A DNA stretch of 64,000 nucleotides from Paenibacillus sp. RC334 (lineage in GTDB: Bacteria > Bacillota > Bacilli > Paenibacillales > Paenibacillaceae): positions 4,258,501 to 4,322,500 of the forward strand of contig NZ_CP125370.1 in assembly GCF_030034735.1 (NCBI RefSeq). Direction: 5' to 3'. This document shows positions 1-9,050 of this stretch, in pieces. The position numbers and the translations under genes are program-made. Positions within the stretch are counted from its first letter, which is position 1. Every line of letters starts with the position of its first letter. The notes below the pieces were generated by a model that did no database searches, had not been told where the DNA came from, and saw only the letters and a program-made list of their open reading frames with translations.

Positions 1-980
1 AAAATTTGATTTCCTTCAACACCCTGGAGCTGTGAAACGTAATCCAACTTTTGTTTCCCTCCTGCCAGAGCATCAATGTTGGAGCCTATAAAAACGCCAT
101 CCTGTGTAATAAGGCTAATCATACTGCCCGCACCCAAATCAATACTCTTCAACTGATCATCCACGGCACTGGACTTCAAATCCATGACCAAGACGTAAGT
201 CCCGCCCAAGCCCGACATGCTGTTCATGGAACGAGCCAGACGAAACGTCTTACTGCCGTTTTCATTTACCTGTGTAGGCAACCAGACAATCCCTTTATTT
301 TTTAAAATATCCTTGAACCATGCTTCCTGTCGTACGTCCTTTTGTGTTCCTGTGCCCATAGCAGCCAGATCCGTCTGTTCAGGATACAGATAAAGCGAAT
401 CAATTTCCTTGTTTGTAAATGCAATATTCGTTAACTTCTTGTTTACTTCACCCATAGCGACAAATGAATCAAACGAATTTTTCTCCTGCTTTGCCGCCTT
501 TTGTAGCTGATCACTTAATTCAGTATCGAAGAACACCTGTGTCGAGGTATCCTGAAAGCGTTCCAAAATGATATCCAGCTTCTCTGCGGTTTGTTGAACC
601 GTTTGCTGGTAAGCCGTAGCCGCATTTTGCTCAATTGTATTTTTGGCTTTAAAGTATGAAATCATTCCCAGACTGATCACAAACAACATAATCGCTGTAA
701 AAAAGATCAAAAACAGCTTCATGCCAACTGAACGGACCGGATTATAATTTTTAACCAAATGCATAAAATCCTTACTGTATTTTTCCGGCTTGAGTAAGCG
801 CTTTAAATTGTATGCGCCTACACGAGTAGCCTTAGACAACCAGGGAGCGACCTTCGAATACCCCCCAACTGTTTTGTCTCCTTTAGCCGTTGTCGCCTTG
901 CTGCCCTTCAACCCTTTAATTAGAGCCGTTTTCTTTGGCTGCTTCTTCGTTGTATTCCCCTCTTTTTTCCAAAAAGCCAT
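1..980 (-). CDS. Methyl-accepting chemotaxis protein, N-terminal part (cut by window edge)
   Basis: The minus-strand frame opens with ATG at 980, after an AGGTGAGAG ribosome binding site, and stays open to the window edge. The first ~75 residues are Lys/Thr-rich and cytoplasmic. A hydrophobic segment around residues 85-110 (MKLFLIFFTAIMLFVISLG) follows, then an extracellular region with features of a dCache sensor domain, including a LYLYPEQTDL stretch and an EAWFKDILKN segment. HAMP and signalling domains would lie outside the window. The long basic N-terminal extension before the first membrane helix is unusual for a chemoreceptor. It is assigned to the family from the membrane-anchored Cache layout; the signalling domain itself is not seen. 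Confidence 0.8.
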   Translation of the reverse strand, partial: MAFWKKEGNTTKKQPKKTALIKGLKGSKATTAKGDKTVGGYSKVAPWLSKATRVGAYNLKRLLKPEKYSKDFMHLVKNYNPVRSVGMKLFLIFFTAIMLFVISLGMISYFKAKNTIEQNAATAYQQTVQQTAEKLDIILERFQDTSTQVFFDTELSDQLQKAAKQEKNSFDSFVAMGEVNKKLTNIAFTNKEIDSLYLYPEQTDLAAMGTGTQKDVRQEAWFKDILKNKGIVWLPTQVNENGSKTFRLARSMNSMSGLGGTYVLVMDLKSSAVDDQLKSIDLGAGSMISLITQDGVFIGSNIDALAGGKQKLDYVSQLQGVEGNQI

Positions 981-1133
981 TTCTCTCACCTACCACCCTA
1001 TAATTAGTTTCCTGATCCACGTATCCGTTATGTATCTATTATCTATATCATATCTATCAGAACTATTCGACAAGGAATGTAGCTTTCCTTTCAACAACCA
1101 CTAAATTTTGTGAAACTTTTTTCCTAGAAAAGT

Positions 1134-1173
1134 ATTCAAAAAAAAGCCCCTCCAACCGATAGGAGAGGCTTTT
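1134..1173 (-). terminator. Rho-independent terminator after yrrO
   Basis: A 12-bp stem with one mismatch (AAAAGCCCCTCC against GGAGAGGCTTTT) has an 8-nt loop and is followed on the minus strand by a T run. It lies about 30 bp past the yrrO stop and closes the alaS-to-yrrO operon. Confidence 0.85.
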
Positions 1174-1203
1174 GAATCTTTTTATCCGAGACTTAAGACT
1201 TAA

Positions 1204-2535
1204 TTACTTCTTTTTACGCATCATGTCAAAATAAGATACAGGCTGATCTACCTTCATTTTGATCCGTTGAAGCGGGTGACGGGCAGCATCCAATTCGTTG
1301 CCTTCTTCATCCCAGATTGTTCCAACCGTTTGTTTAAAGAACGTTCCGTTCGGACCAAAAAATTCAATTTCATGTCCCGGTTTAAAATGGTTACGCTGTT
1401 GAATGGTAGCTATACCACTCGCCGCATCGTAGTCCATAACCAGTCCGGCAAAATCATAAGGCGCAGCCTTTTCTTCCGGCTCATAAATATGATCTTCGTG
1501 ATCCGGTGTATCGTAGAAAAAGCCAGTGTTCAGCGGACGATTAGCCGCCTTGTTTATTTCATCAATCCATTCCGGCTTGAGCACATAATTTTCAGGATCA
1601 GCCATATAGGAGTCAATCGCTTGACGATAGACATTTACAACCGTAGCCACATAGTGAATGGACTTCATACGTCCCTCTACTTTGAAGCTGTCCACACCGA
1701 CATCAATCAGATCAGGGACATTATCAATCATGCACAGATCCTTAGAGCCCATAGAAAAGGCATTATCACTTTCCTCAAACAATGGAATCTGATTAACGCC
1801 AAGCTGGAACTGCTTCAGAACGTTGCTATCCTGCGCCTCTTCCTCTGATATCCACACCTCGTCTTGACGGGCATCCTCAAACAAATCGTATTTCCAGCGG
1901 CAGGACTGACAGCAGCCCCCACGATTGGAATCCCGGTCCGTAAAGTGATTAGACAGCACGCAGCGACCGGAAAATGAAGAGCACATCGCACCATGGACAA
2001 AGGCTTCGATTTCGATGTCTACATGCTTTTTAATTTCTTCAATTTCCTCCAAGCTGGTCTCACGGCCCAGTACCACACGCGGTAATCCTTCATTCTTCCA
2101 GAACTTTACCGCCTGCCAGTTCAGCGTCGATTGCTGGGTGCTCAAATGCACTTCCAGCTCCGGCACCGTACGCAATGCCACAGATACAATCGCTGGATCA
2201 GCGACAATTACAGCATGAATACCCGCCTTGTACAAATTACACAGGTATTCTTCAATTCCCGCAATATCCTCATTGTGCGCATAAATATTGGTAGCAACAA
2301 TAACTTTGGCGCCATATTTTTTCGCAAACTCTACGCCTTCCCGCATTTCCTCAAAGCTGAAATTATCGGCATTGGAGCGCAGACCGTATTTTTGTCCACC
2401 AATGTACACGGCATCCGCGCCATAGTGAATAGCGAACTTCAGCTTTTCCAGATTTCCGGCAGGAGCCAGCAGCTCCGGCTTATCCAGACGATTCCGCTTG
2501 CCCGTATACTTTCTCGTTTTGGTCATCGTTCCCAT
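1204..2535 (-). CDS. yrrO: U32 family peptidase-like tRNA hydroxylation protein YrrO (TrhP2)
   Basis: This 443-residue protein has the U32 signature: a PELLAPAGNLEKLKFAIHYG start, a GADAVYIGG motif, and a Cys-rich centre (VHGAMCSSFSGRC, then GGCCQSCRW) that fits an iron-sulfur cluster. In B. subtilis, YrrO and YrrN act in prephenate-dependent 5-hydroxyuridine formation at wobble U34 of tRNAs, which is the inferred role here. The ATG at 2533-2535 follows a GGGGGAACGTC site; a second in-frame ATG nine bases later is less well spaced. It is the last gene of the alaS operon, 32 bp past yrrN. Older annotations call it a collagenase or protease, which the tRNA data for the family do not support. 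Confidence 0.9.
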   Translation of the reverse strand: MGTMTKTRKYTGKRNRLDKPELLAPAGNLEKLKFAIHYGADAVYIGGQKYGLRSNADNFSFEEMREGVEFAKKYGAKVIVATNIYAHNEDIAGIEEYLCNLYKAGIHAVIVADPAIVSVALRTVPELEVHLSTQQSTLNWQAVKFWKNEGLPRVVLGRETSLEEIEEIKKHVDIEIEAFVHGAMCSSFSGRCVLSNHFTDRDSNRGGCCQSCRWKYDLFEDARQDEVWISEEEAQDSNVLKQFQLGVNQIPLFEESDNAFSMGSKDLCMIDNVPDLIDVGVDSFKVEGRMKSIHYVATVVNVYRQAIDSYMADPENYVLKPEWIDEINKAANRPLNTGFFYDTPDHEDHIYEPEEKAAPYDFAGLVMDYDAASGIATIQQRNHFKPGHEIEFFGPNGTFFKQTVGTIWDEEGNELDAARHPLQRIKMKVDQPVSYFDMMRKKK

Positions 2536-2567
2536 GACGTTCCCCCCTCTGTGTACTCTTTTTCAAA

Positions 2568-3497
2568 TTAATAAACCTGTTCTTTATAGAAAAATCCGAA
2601 GGACAGTTCCCGTTCAGGATCTTGAAGACGGCGAACCTCATCCAGCCAGCTTTCATCATAAGCATAAGCGTCCGGATCAGCTGTAAAAGTATCCATCGCT
2701 TTGCGATAAGCACGAACGACCGCCGCGTTATAAGCCGCAGGCTTCAACAAGCCCTCAATCTTAAAGCTATGCACGCCTGCTTCCATCAGAATATGCAGGT
2801 CCTCCATAATGCAAAAATCATCCGAACTCATAATATGCGTTCCGTTGATATCCTCATAAATCGGAAACTTCTCTTCCTGCCGCTCTGCTTCGATCAAAAA
2901 CAAGCCGCGCTCTCTGCCCAGATCACCTTCCACCGTGCGTCCCTGATGCAGCATATAGCTTTGTACAAGCTTGCGCTTGGAATGATAAATATTAGTCATG
3001 CCATGCACCTGAACCTGCGCCTCCATGTTCAACTTTGGCACCATTTCCGTAATTTCGTCCATACTCAGCTCACGGGCCAAAATGACGCGCGAAGCCCCCT
3101 TCTCTCCCCAATAGTTGGCGGTTGCGAAGTTGGTGGAAATCATTTCACCGTTCCAGAACAACTTCAAATGAGGGGCATATTCCTTTACCGCCATTAATAC
3201 GGCCGGATCATTAAACTCAATGGCATCTACACCGCATCCGGCAAGTGTCTGTACGTATTCGGAAAGGAACGGCAATAGCTCGTTCGTCATCAAGTTGGTC
3301 ATGGATACATATACCTGGGCCGTATGCTTTCGAGCTTCTTCCACAACCTCACGGATTTGGTCCGGTGTAAAATGTCCCGGTAATCGCATCCCAAAGCGGT
3401 CATCTCCAATAAGCAATGCGCTCGCTCCAGCCTCCAGCATTTGACGGGCATCCTCCGGAGAACTGGCAGTTACCAATAGTTCGGGTTTGTAAGCCAT
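2568..3497 (-). CDS. yrrN: U32 family peptidase-like tRNA hydroxylation protein YrrN (TrhP1)
   Basis: This 309-residue paralogue of the next gene is the usual length for YrrN. It starts MAYKPELLVTASSPEDA after an AGGAGGTGAGCCT site and has the U32 elements GASALLIGDDRFGMRLPG and VHGMTNIYHSKRKLVQSY. It lacks the Cys cluster of YrrO, as is typical of the shorter partner. By family knowledge the two cooperate in forming ho5U34 in tRNA. It sits 11 bp after mltG. In B. subtilis the methyltransferase gene yrrM (trmR) lies between mltG and yrrN, but there is no room for it here. Confidence 0.88.
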   Translation of the reverse strand: MAYKPELLVTASSPEDARQMLEAGASALLIGDDRFGMRLPGHFTPDQIREVVEEARKHTAQVYVSMTNLMTNELLPFLSEYVQTLAGCGVDAIEFNDPAVLMAVKEYAPHLKLFWNGEMISTNFATANYWGEKGASRVILARELSMDEITEMVPKLNMEAQVQVHGMTNIYHSKRKLVQSYMLHQGRTVEGDLGRERGLFLIEAERQEEKFPIYEDINGTHIMSSDDFCIMEDLHILMEAGVHSFKIEGLLKPAAYNAAVVRAYRKAMDTFTADPDAYAYDESWLDEVRRLQDPERELSFGFFYKEQVY

Positions 3498-3508
3498 AGG
3501 CTCACCTC

Positions 3509-4561
3509 CTAATTTGTCTTACGGTTGCTTACCTGAATATTATGCAAATGTTCTTTATATGTCTTGGCAAACAAATGTCTGTGCGTTCCGTCTTTTTTGG
3601 TCACATAAAATAAATAATCCGTAGCATCCGGCTGCAAAGCTGCCACCACTGATTTCAGGCTGGGGCTTGCAATCGGCCCCGGTGGAAGTCCCTGATGCAA
3701 ATACGTATTATATGGGCTTTCTACAGCCAAATCCTTGTAGTACAGCCGTTCCTTTTGCTTGTCCAGCATATATTGAACGGTAGCGTCAATTTCCAGCTTC
3801 TTATCCTGCTTGAGCCGGTTATAAATAACGCCAGCAACGACAGGCCGTTCATTATCTACAACGACCTCGCGCTCCACCAGAGAAGCAACGGTCAGCAGTT
3901 GATGCCGCGTTTCCCCCCGCTGTTTCAGCTTGGCGTCCACATCAGGAACGGTCTCCAGACGTTTTTGCGTCTGTTCCAGCATCGCCTGTATAATATCTTT
4001 GGTCGTACTGCCCTTTTTCAGCTCATAGGTTTCCGGGAAAAGATAGCCTTCCAGCGCATAGCGAAGCCCCGCCTGCTTTGGAATGTCACGCACCAGTGCG
4101 ACGTCAAAAGCGGACGGATCGTTGGCCAGCTGCAAAAATTGCTTCTGGTCCGCCAGTCCTTCCTTTTGCAGCTTATCAGCCATCTGTCTGATCGTAAATC
4201 CTTCCGGTATCGTAAAACGGATCATTTCCTCTTTCACAACGTCCCCTGCCGAGAGCTTGGCAATCAGCTGATCGAAGGTAGCACCGGGCTGAACCTCATA
4301 TTTTCCGGCCTGAAATGCGCTTCCTTGCTGTTTGAATTTAAGGTAAGCCTTAAACACGAGCGCATTACGTATGAGTCCCTTTTGCTCCAGTGTATCAGCT
4401 ATAGCGGACGTGCCCGTTCCCTTCACTATTGTAAATACAACCGGCTGCGTTTTCGCCTGAACAGGCTGCATGGCATTCCAAATATAGAGAGTTGCTCCGC
4501 CTGCTATGATCACAATCAATAGAAGCAACGTAACCAACGTCATCCTTCGCTTCACTTCCAC
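3509..4561 (-). CDS. mltG: Endolytic peptidoglycan transglycosylase MltG
   Basis: This 350-residue membrane-anchored YceG-like protein has one N-terminal transmembrane helix (TLVTLLLLIVIIAGGATLYIW), then a LysM-like region (IADTLEQKGLIRN) and the catalytic domain. The family's catalytic Glu lies in LLTVASLVEREVV, followed by VAGVIYNRLK, LEIDATVQYML and the terminal SPYNTYLHQGLPPGPIASP motif. MltG cleaves nascent glycan strands inside the chain and sets their length. GTG is proposed as start (4559-4561), just after AAGGAG; another GTG two codons on is possible. It lies within the alaS-yrrO operon, the position of yrrL in B. subtilis. Confidence 0.92.
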   Translation of the reverse strand: MEVKRRMTLVTLLLLIVIIAGGATLYIWNAMQPVQAKTQPVVFTIVKGTGTSAIADTLEQKGLIRNALVFKAYLKFKQQGSAFQAGKYEVQPGATFDQLIAKLSAGDVVKEEMIRFTIPEGFTIRQMADKLQKEGLADQKQFLQLANDPSAFDVALVRDIPKQAGLRYALEGYLFPETYELKKGSTTKDIIQAMLEQTQKRLETVPDVDAKLKQRGETRHQLLTVASLVEREVVVDNERPVVAGVIYNRLKQDKKLEIDATVQYMLDKQKERLYYKDLAVESPYNTYLHQGLPPGPIASPSLKSVVAALQPDATDYLFYVTKKDGTHRHLFAKTYKEHLHNIQVSNRKTN

Positions 4562-4632
4562 CCAACTCCTTCACAGCCAAAAAGGGCGGACTGGTCCGCC
4601 CTTTCAGGTTTGATCTCCTCGTTATCCAGACC

Positions 4633-4938
4633 TTACAGCTCTTCCGGCAGTGTGCATTCATCATACAGCTCGGAAATATCTTCCCACTCATCGTCATCCT
4701 CAATCGTGGTGATGGAAATATCGCCTTCCGGGGATGGGCTCACATGATACAGCTCATGCTCGCCTTCAGCAGTTCCGGGCTTGCGCAATACGGCGTACCG
4801 TTGCTCTCCTACCTTGAACTCTGCTTCCAGTTCCATGCGTATTGCACGGCCCTGTTCATCCTGTAGCTCTACATCGCCGCCGAACGCTTCCTTCAAATCA
4901 GAGGTCCAGCTCAGGTCTTCACGTGAATAGTTCGTCAT
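4633..4938 (-). CDS. DUF1292 protein, second tandem copy
   Basis: This acidic 101-residue protein has the DUF1292 pattern: a short beta-rich stretch (GDVELQDEQGRAIRMELEAEFKVGEQRYAVLRK) ending in an acidic tail with ITTIEDDDEWEDISELYDE. Its function is unknown; B. subtilis YrzB is the best-known member. Its ATG overlaps the stop of the neighbouring DUF1292 gene by four bases (ATGA), so the two are probably translationally coupled. The first ~25 residues (TNYSREDLSWTSDLKEAFGG) are an extension not seen in the other copy. Confidence 0.8.
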   Translation of the reverse strand: MTNYSREDLSWTSDLKEAFGGDVELQDEQGRAIRMELEAEFKVGEQRYAVLRKPGTAEGEHELYHVSPSPEGDISITTIEDDDEWEDISELYDECTLPEEL

Positions 4939-5237
4939 TTCCCGTCTTCCTCGTCCTCTTCTTCCACAAATGTATTAAAGGTCTCTTCAACGATTTCCCA
5001 TTCGGCATCGTCTTGGATCACAAACAATTTAATATCATCGCCTTCTTCCTCGTAACGGAAGGCGTACACATCGGACTCGTCGGCTTCAGGGTCCACTGGC
5101 GCAACCATCATGTACTTCGCTTCGGAACCGTCTACCTCAAACTTCATAATGACCTCGAACTCTTCCTCGTTGCCCTCGTCATCGGCAATGTAAATAATTT
5201 CCGGCTCTTCTTCCATACCCACTTGATTTTCAGCCAT
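4935..5237 (-). CDS. DUF1292 protein (YrzB-like)
   Basis: This 100-residue, strongly acidic protein starts MAENQVGMEEEPEIIYIADD and contains the DUF1292 core FEVIMKFEVDGSEAKYMMVAPVD and the AFRYEEEGDDIKLFVI block. It ends in a Glu/Asp-rich tail. It occupies the place of yrzB between ruvX and mltG. The family has no established function. Coupling to the next DUF1292 gene through ATGA suggests the two products are made in similar amounts and may work together. Confidence 0.85.
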   Translation of the reverse strand: MAENQVGMEEEPEIIYIADDEGNEEEFEVIMKFEVDGSEAKYMMVAPVDPEADESDVYAFRYEEEGDDIKLFVIQDDAEWEIVEETFNTFVEEEDEEDGK

Positions 5238-5250
5238 TACGAAATCCCCC

Positions 5251-5667
5251 TCACCTTGTACTGTGTGCGTCCAAATAGTTTTGCAAGATCAGGCTTGCGG
5301 CCAGTTTGTCTACCACCTGCTTGCGTTTTTTTCGGCTGACGTCGGCCTCCAGGAGCGTGCGCTCTGCCGAACGCGTCGTCAGCCGTTCATCCCAAAGGTG
5401 AACGGGTAAACCCAGTAACTCCTTGAGTCGGTTTGCAAACTCAATGCAAATCTCACCGCGTGGACCCACGGTACCGTTCATGTTTTTCGGCAAGCCTACT
5501 ACAACCTCGCCGACCTCATTGTCACGTACCAGATTTGCAATTTTACCGAACTCGCTGTCGTCACCGCGTCGTTCTATGACTTCCAATCCTTGGGCGGTCC
5601 AGCCGAAGGCATCACTTACGGCGACCCCGATTCGGCGGTCCCCGTAATCCAATCCCATTACTTTCAT
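5251..5667 (-). CDS. ruvX: Putative pre-16S rRNA nuclease / Holliday junction resolvase-like RuvX
   Basis: This 138-residue RNase H-fold protein of the YqgF/RuvX family has the catalytic pattern MGLDYGDRRIGVAVSD near the start, VVGLPKNMNGTVGPRGE in the middle, and WDERLTTRSAE plus VDKLAASLILQNYLD at the end. Its length is normal. Family members process the 5' end of pre-16S rRNA; a Holliday junction activity has also been proposed. It sits between ireB and the DUF1292 pair, matching yrrK of B. subtilis. Confidence 0.92.
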   Translation of the reverse strand: MKVMGLDYGDRRIGVAVSDAFGWTAQGLEVIERRGDDSEFGKIANLVRDNEVGEVVVGLPKNMNGTVGPRGEICIEFANRLKELLGLPVHLWDERLTTRSAERTLLEADVSRKKRKQVVDKLAASLILQNYLDAHSTR

Positions 5668-5676
5668 GCCTGTCTC

Positions 5677-5937
5677 CTAACGGTGCTTGGCCAGATAGAA
5701 ACGAACCAGCTCTTCAATCAGTTCATCGCGTTCTTTTTTGCGTACCAGGCTTCTGGCATTATTATGCCGTGGCACATAAGCCGGATCACCTGACAACAAA
5801 TACCCGACAATTTGATTGATCGGATTGTATTCTTTTTCCACCAAAGCATCATATACGGTCAACAAAATCTCCTGAGCAGAAGCTTCCTTCTCATCCGCCT
5901 TGACATTAAATTTGACCGTTTTGTCCATGGAATCCAC
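5677..5937 (-). CDS. IreB family regulatory phosphoprotein (YrzL, DUF965)
   Basis: The product is 86 residues from the GTG at 5935-5937, which is preceded by GAGGTG at a 6-base spacing. A longer frame from 5964 lacks such a site. It carries the whole family core, [20 protein letters not shown] through [20 protein letters not shown] and [18 protein letters not shown]. Enterococcal IreB is a small substrate of the kinase IreK that affects cephalosporin resistance; the role in Paenibacillus is unproven. It lies between alaS and ruvX as in other Bacillales. Confidence 0.9.
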   Translation of the reverse strand: MDSMDKTVKFNVKADEKEASAQEILLTVYDALVEKEYNPINQIVGYLLSGDPAYVPRHNNARSLVRKKERDELIEELVRFYLAKHR

Positions 5938-6073
5938 TGTTGACACCTCGCTTCCACAAAACATGTGTACATGTTTATGCCAGCTTATTCTTATACATCA
6001 TACCATAAGCAGAGCCCTTCAAGGAAATGTCTAAGTCCGGTTTTTTCCAAAATTCCGCAAAAATTATCGAACT

Positions 6074-8707
6074 TTATCCTTGAGTAGCCGCCACTACCAA
6101 TTCACGGGCACGCACGAGCGCTTCGTCCAGCTTGCTGGCATCCTTGCCTCCGGCTTGCGCCATATCCGGACGTCCGCCGCCTCCGCCGCCGCATACTGCA
6201 GCAATTTCCTTCACAAGCTTGCCTGCATGAAGCCCAGCCTTGGTATGCTCTGCCGGTACAGCTACGACAAAATTGACTTTGTCATCCATTGCAGCCCCAA
6301 GTACCAGCACAGCAGCTGGAAGCTTGCCTTTCAGCTCATCAGCAATCGCACGCAGCGCATCCATACTGGAAGCCTGTACACGTGCAGCCAACAGCTGTAC
6401 TCCGCCAGCTTGCACGACCTGATCGGTCAATTGGCCCGCTTCAATAACACTCAGCTTGCTTTGCAGCGATTCATTTTCACGACTGAGGTCCTTAATTTGC
6501 TGTTGCAAGGATTCGATGCGTTTTGGCACCTCGGACAGCTTGGATTTCACCAGACCTGCCGATACTTTTAGCAGTTCCAACTGGCCTTCCATATATTCAA
6601 AGCCAAAGCGTCCAGTCACCGCTTCAATCCGGCGAACACCCGATCCGATGCCGCTCTCGCTGACAAGCTTGAACAGTCCGATTTGTGAGGTGTTGCTCAC
6701 ATGACAGCCGCCGCACAGCTCAATGCTGTAATCGCCTACCTTGACGACACGTACGATATCTCCATATTTTTCACCGAACAGCGCCATCGCTCCGAGAGCC
6801 TTGGCTTCATCAATCGGTTTCAGTTCAATATTTACATCCAGCTGGCTCCAAATAGCGCGATTTACACGCAACTCAATATCCGCCAGTTCTTCCGGCGTTA
6901 TGCTTCCAAAATGGGAGAAGTCAAAACGCAGACGCCCAGGCTCCACCAGTGAACCTGCCTGATTGACATGGTCGCCCAGCACTTCCTTAAGCGCTTTGTG
7001 AAGCAAATGCGTAGCCGTATGATTTTTTTCGATTTCACCACGGGATGCTTGTTCCACTTCCGCTTTCACCGTATCGCCAACGTTCAGCTCACCGGCTTCC
7101 ACGACGACCTGATGTACATGCTGGCCTTGAGGCGCCTTGAACAGTCCTTCGACCTTCGCCGTTACCGTACCTCCGCGCAGCAAGCCATGGTCACTTACCT
7201 GTCCGCCGCTTTCAGCATAAAAAGGAGTCACGTCCAGCACAACCTGACAAGTCTGTCCTTCACTAACACTATCCACTAGCACATCTTCATATACAATAGC
7301 CACAATTTTGGATTCGGTTACGAGGTCATTATATCCAACAAAATCGCTTTTAACCGCCAAGTCAGACAGGGGTCCACCCTGAATCTTCATGCTGGCATTG
7401 TCCTGATGAGCGTCACGCGCACGTTGCCGTTGCTCCTGCATCGCTTCATCAAAACCCTCACGGTCTACTTTCAAACCCTGCTCATCCGCATAATCCTCTG
7501 TGAGGTCAAATGGGAAGCCGTACGTGTCATACAGTTTGAAGGCGTCTGCTCCACTGATGACATTGCGACCTTCCGCTTTCGCCTGAGCACTGATATCAGC
7601 CAAAATAGCCAATCCGTCTGTCAGTGTCTCGTGGAAGCGTTCCTCTTCTGTTTTGATCACCTTGATGATGAAATCACGCTTGTCCACCACCTCAGGGTAG
7701 TACACGCCCATGACATCCCCCACCGTTTCCACAAGTTCAAACATAAATGGACGGTTCATGCCCAGCATTTTTCCGTAACGTACAGCACGGCGCAGCAAAC
7801 GACGGATAACATAACCACGGCCTTCGTTGGAAGGCAGCACACCGTCACCAATCGCAAAAGCTACGGTGCGGACATGGTCAGCAATCACTTTGAGAGCCAC
7901 ATCGCTGTCCACATTTTCGTTATATTTGACTCCTGCCATAGCGGCTGTTTTCTGAATAATAGGTTGGAAAATATCCGTATCGAAGTTGGAATCCACATTT
8001 TGCAAAATGGATGCAAAACGCTCCAATCCCGCGCCTGTATCAATATTCTTGTTCGGAAGCGGCGTATAGCTACCATCCTTGTTATGGTTGAATTGTGAGA
8101 ATACGAGGTTCCATACTTCCAGATAACGCTCGTTTTCCCCGCCCGGATACATTTCAGGGTCCGTCATGTCGCTGCCATAAGCTTCGCCGCGATCATAAAA
8201 AATTTCCGTACAAGGCCCGCAAGGACCTTCGCCGATATCCCAGAAGTTATCTTCCAGTTTGATAATACGTTCAGCAGGAAGCCCTACCTTTTCGTTCCAC
8301 AGCTTGTACGCCTCTTCATCCTCAGGATATACGGTTACAGCCAGACGCTCCGGGTCAAAGCCGATCCACTTCGGATCAGTCAGAAATTCCCACGCCCATA
8401 CAATGACTTCTTCCTTAAAATAGTCGCCAATCGAAAAATTACCGAGCATTTCGAAAAAAGTGTGGTGACGGCGCGTTTTGCCGACATTTTCAATGTCATT
8501 CGTGCGAATACATTTTTGCGAATTGGCGATACGCGGATTCTCAGGCTTCACACGTCCATCAAAATAAGGCTTAAGCGGTGCCATCCCTGCATTAATCCAC
8601 AGCAGGGAAGGATCTTTATGCGGAACAAGCGGTGCGCTTGGTTCAATCACATGTCCCTTGCTTTCAAAAAACTCCAGCCATTTGGAGCGGATTTCACTAG
8701 CTTTCAT
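6074..8707 (-). CDS. alaS: Alanine--tRNA ligase
   Basis: This 877-residue class II synthetase charges tRNA-Ala. The N-terminal catalytic domain shows [15 protein letters not shown] and [19 protein letters not shown]. The editing domain has zinc-ligand motifs NHTATHLLH and [15 protein letters not shown] (~560-670), and the C-Ala domain ends with a glycine-rich [15 protein letters not shown] segment. The start follows AGGAGGCTACTTAT. It heads the operon alaS-ireB-ruvX-DUF1292x2-mltG-yrrN-yrrO and is preceded by a T-box leader, so it should be induced when uncharged tRNA-Ala builds up. Confidence 0.97.
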   Translation of the reverse strand: MKASEIRSKWLEFFESKGHVIEPSAPLVPHKDPSLLWINAGMAPLKPYFDGRVKPENPRIANSQKCIRTNDIENVGKTRRHHTFFEMLGNFSIGDYFKEEVIVWAWEFLTDPKWIGFDPERLAVTVYPEDEEAYKLWNEKVGLPAERIIKLEDNFWDIGEGPCGPCTEIFYDRGEAYGSDMTDPEMYPGGENERYLEVWNLVFSQFNHNKDGSYTPLPNKNIDTGAGLERFASILQNVDSNFDTDIFQPIIQKTAAMAGVKYNENVDSDVALKVIADHVRTVAFAIGDGVLPSNEGRGYVIRRLLRRAVRYGKMLGMNRPFMFELVETVGDVMGVYYPEVVDKRDFIIKVIKTEEERFHETLTDGLAILADISAQAKAEGRNVISGADAFKLYDTYGFPFDLTEDYADEQGLKVDREGFDEAMQEQRQRARDAHQDNASMKIQGGPLSDLAVKSDFVGYNDLVTESKIVAIVYEDVLVDSVSEGQTCQVVLDVTPFYAESGGQVSDHGLLRGGTVTAKVEGLFKAPQGQHVHQVVVEAGELNVGDTVKAEVEQASRGEIEKNHTATHLLHKALKEVLGDHVNQAGSLVEPGRLRFDFSHFGSITPEELADIELRVNRAIWSQLDVNIELKPIDEAKALGAMALFGEKYGDIVRVVKVGDYSIELCGGCHVSNTSQIGLFKLVSESGIGSGVRRIEAVTGRFGFEYMEGQLELLKVSAGLVKSKLSEVPKRIESLQQQIKDLSRENESLQSKLSVIEAGQLTDQVVQAGGVQLLAARVQASSMDALRAIADELKGKLPAAVLVLGAAMDDKVNFVVAVPAEHTKAGLHAGKLVKEIAAVCGGGGGGRPDMAQAGGKDASKLDEALVRARELVVAATQG

Positions 8708-8755
8708 ATAAGTAGCCTCCTAATTATGGTGTCACTTGTACTTGGCACAGGCCAT

Positions 8756-8986
8756 AAAAAAACAGAAAAACGCCCCTGAACGGATCAGGGACGATTGTAT
8801 CGCGGTACCACCCTGGTTATCGTCGTCCCCTCTGTACGAAATGCTACATGCGCAAGCTGCGCACCCAACATCTGATTAACGGACGAGCGATCGCCTTGTT
8901 TTCACTGGTAACGGGAGCATCCCGGCGGGTTCAGCCCGCACTCCGAAATGAGCTTTCCCTACTGGATAAACACATTTAAACATACT
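8756..8986 (-). promoter_or_regulatory. T-box riboswitch leader of alaS
   Basis: On the minus strand the leader carries the conserved T-box AGGGTGGTACCGCG (8801-8814). A terminator hairpin follows at once (8771-8779 with 8785-8793) with a T run. Upstream is a stem I-like region with the AGTA element. A GCT triplet in the context GATGCTCCC (8916-8918) is a plausible alanine specifier, but stem I was not folded. The antiterminator would use the T-box bases to pair with the left arm of the terminator. It fills the 340-bp gap between alaS and the AI-2E transporter. Confidence 0.93.
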
Positions 8987-8992
8987 CAATTC

Positions 8993-9021
8993 AGTATATC
9001 CGTGTCATTTAGCCGTGTCAA
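8993..9021 (-). promoter_or_regulatory. SigA promoter of the alaS operon
   Basis: TTGACA (9016-9021) and TATACT (8993-8998) are spaced exactly 17 bases on the minus strand, a near-consensus vegetative promoter placed just before the T-box leader. Confidence 0.85.
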
Positions 9022-9050
9022 CGCGATTTCAGACGGGGATATGAACGAAA

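Noticed and set aside
7406..8098. 230-codon plus-strand frame inside alaS
   Set aside because: It is antisense to a conserved catalytic domain and has no start signals.
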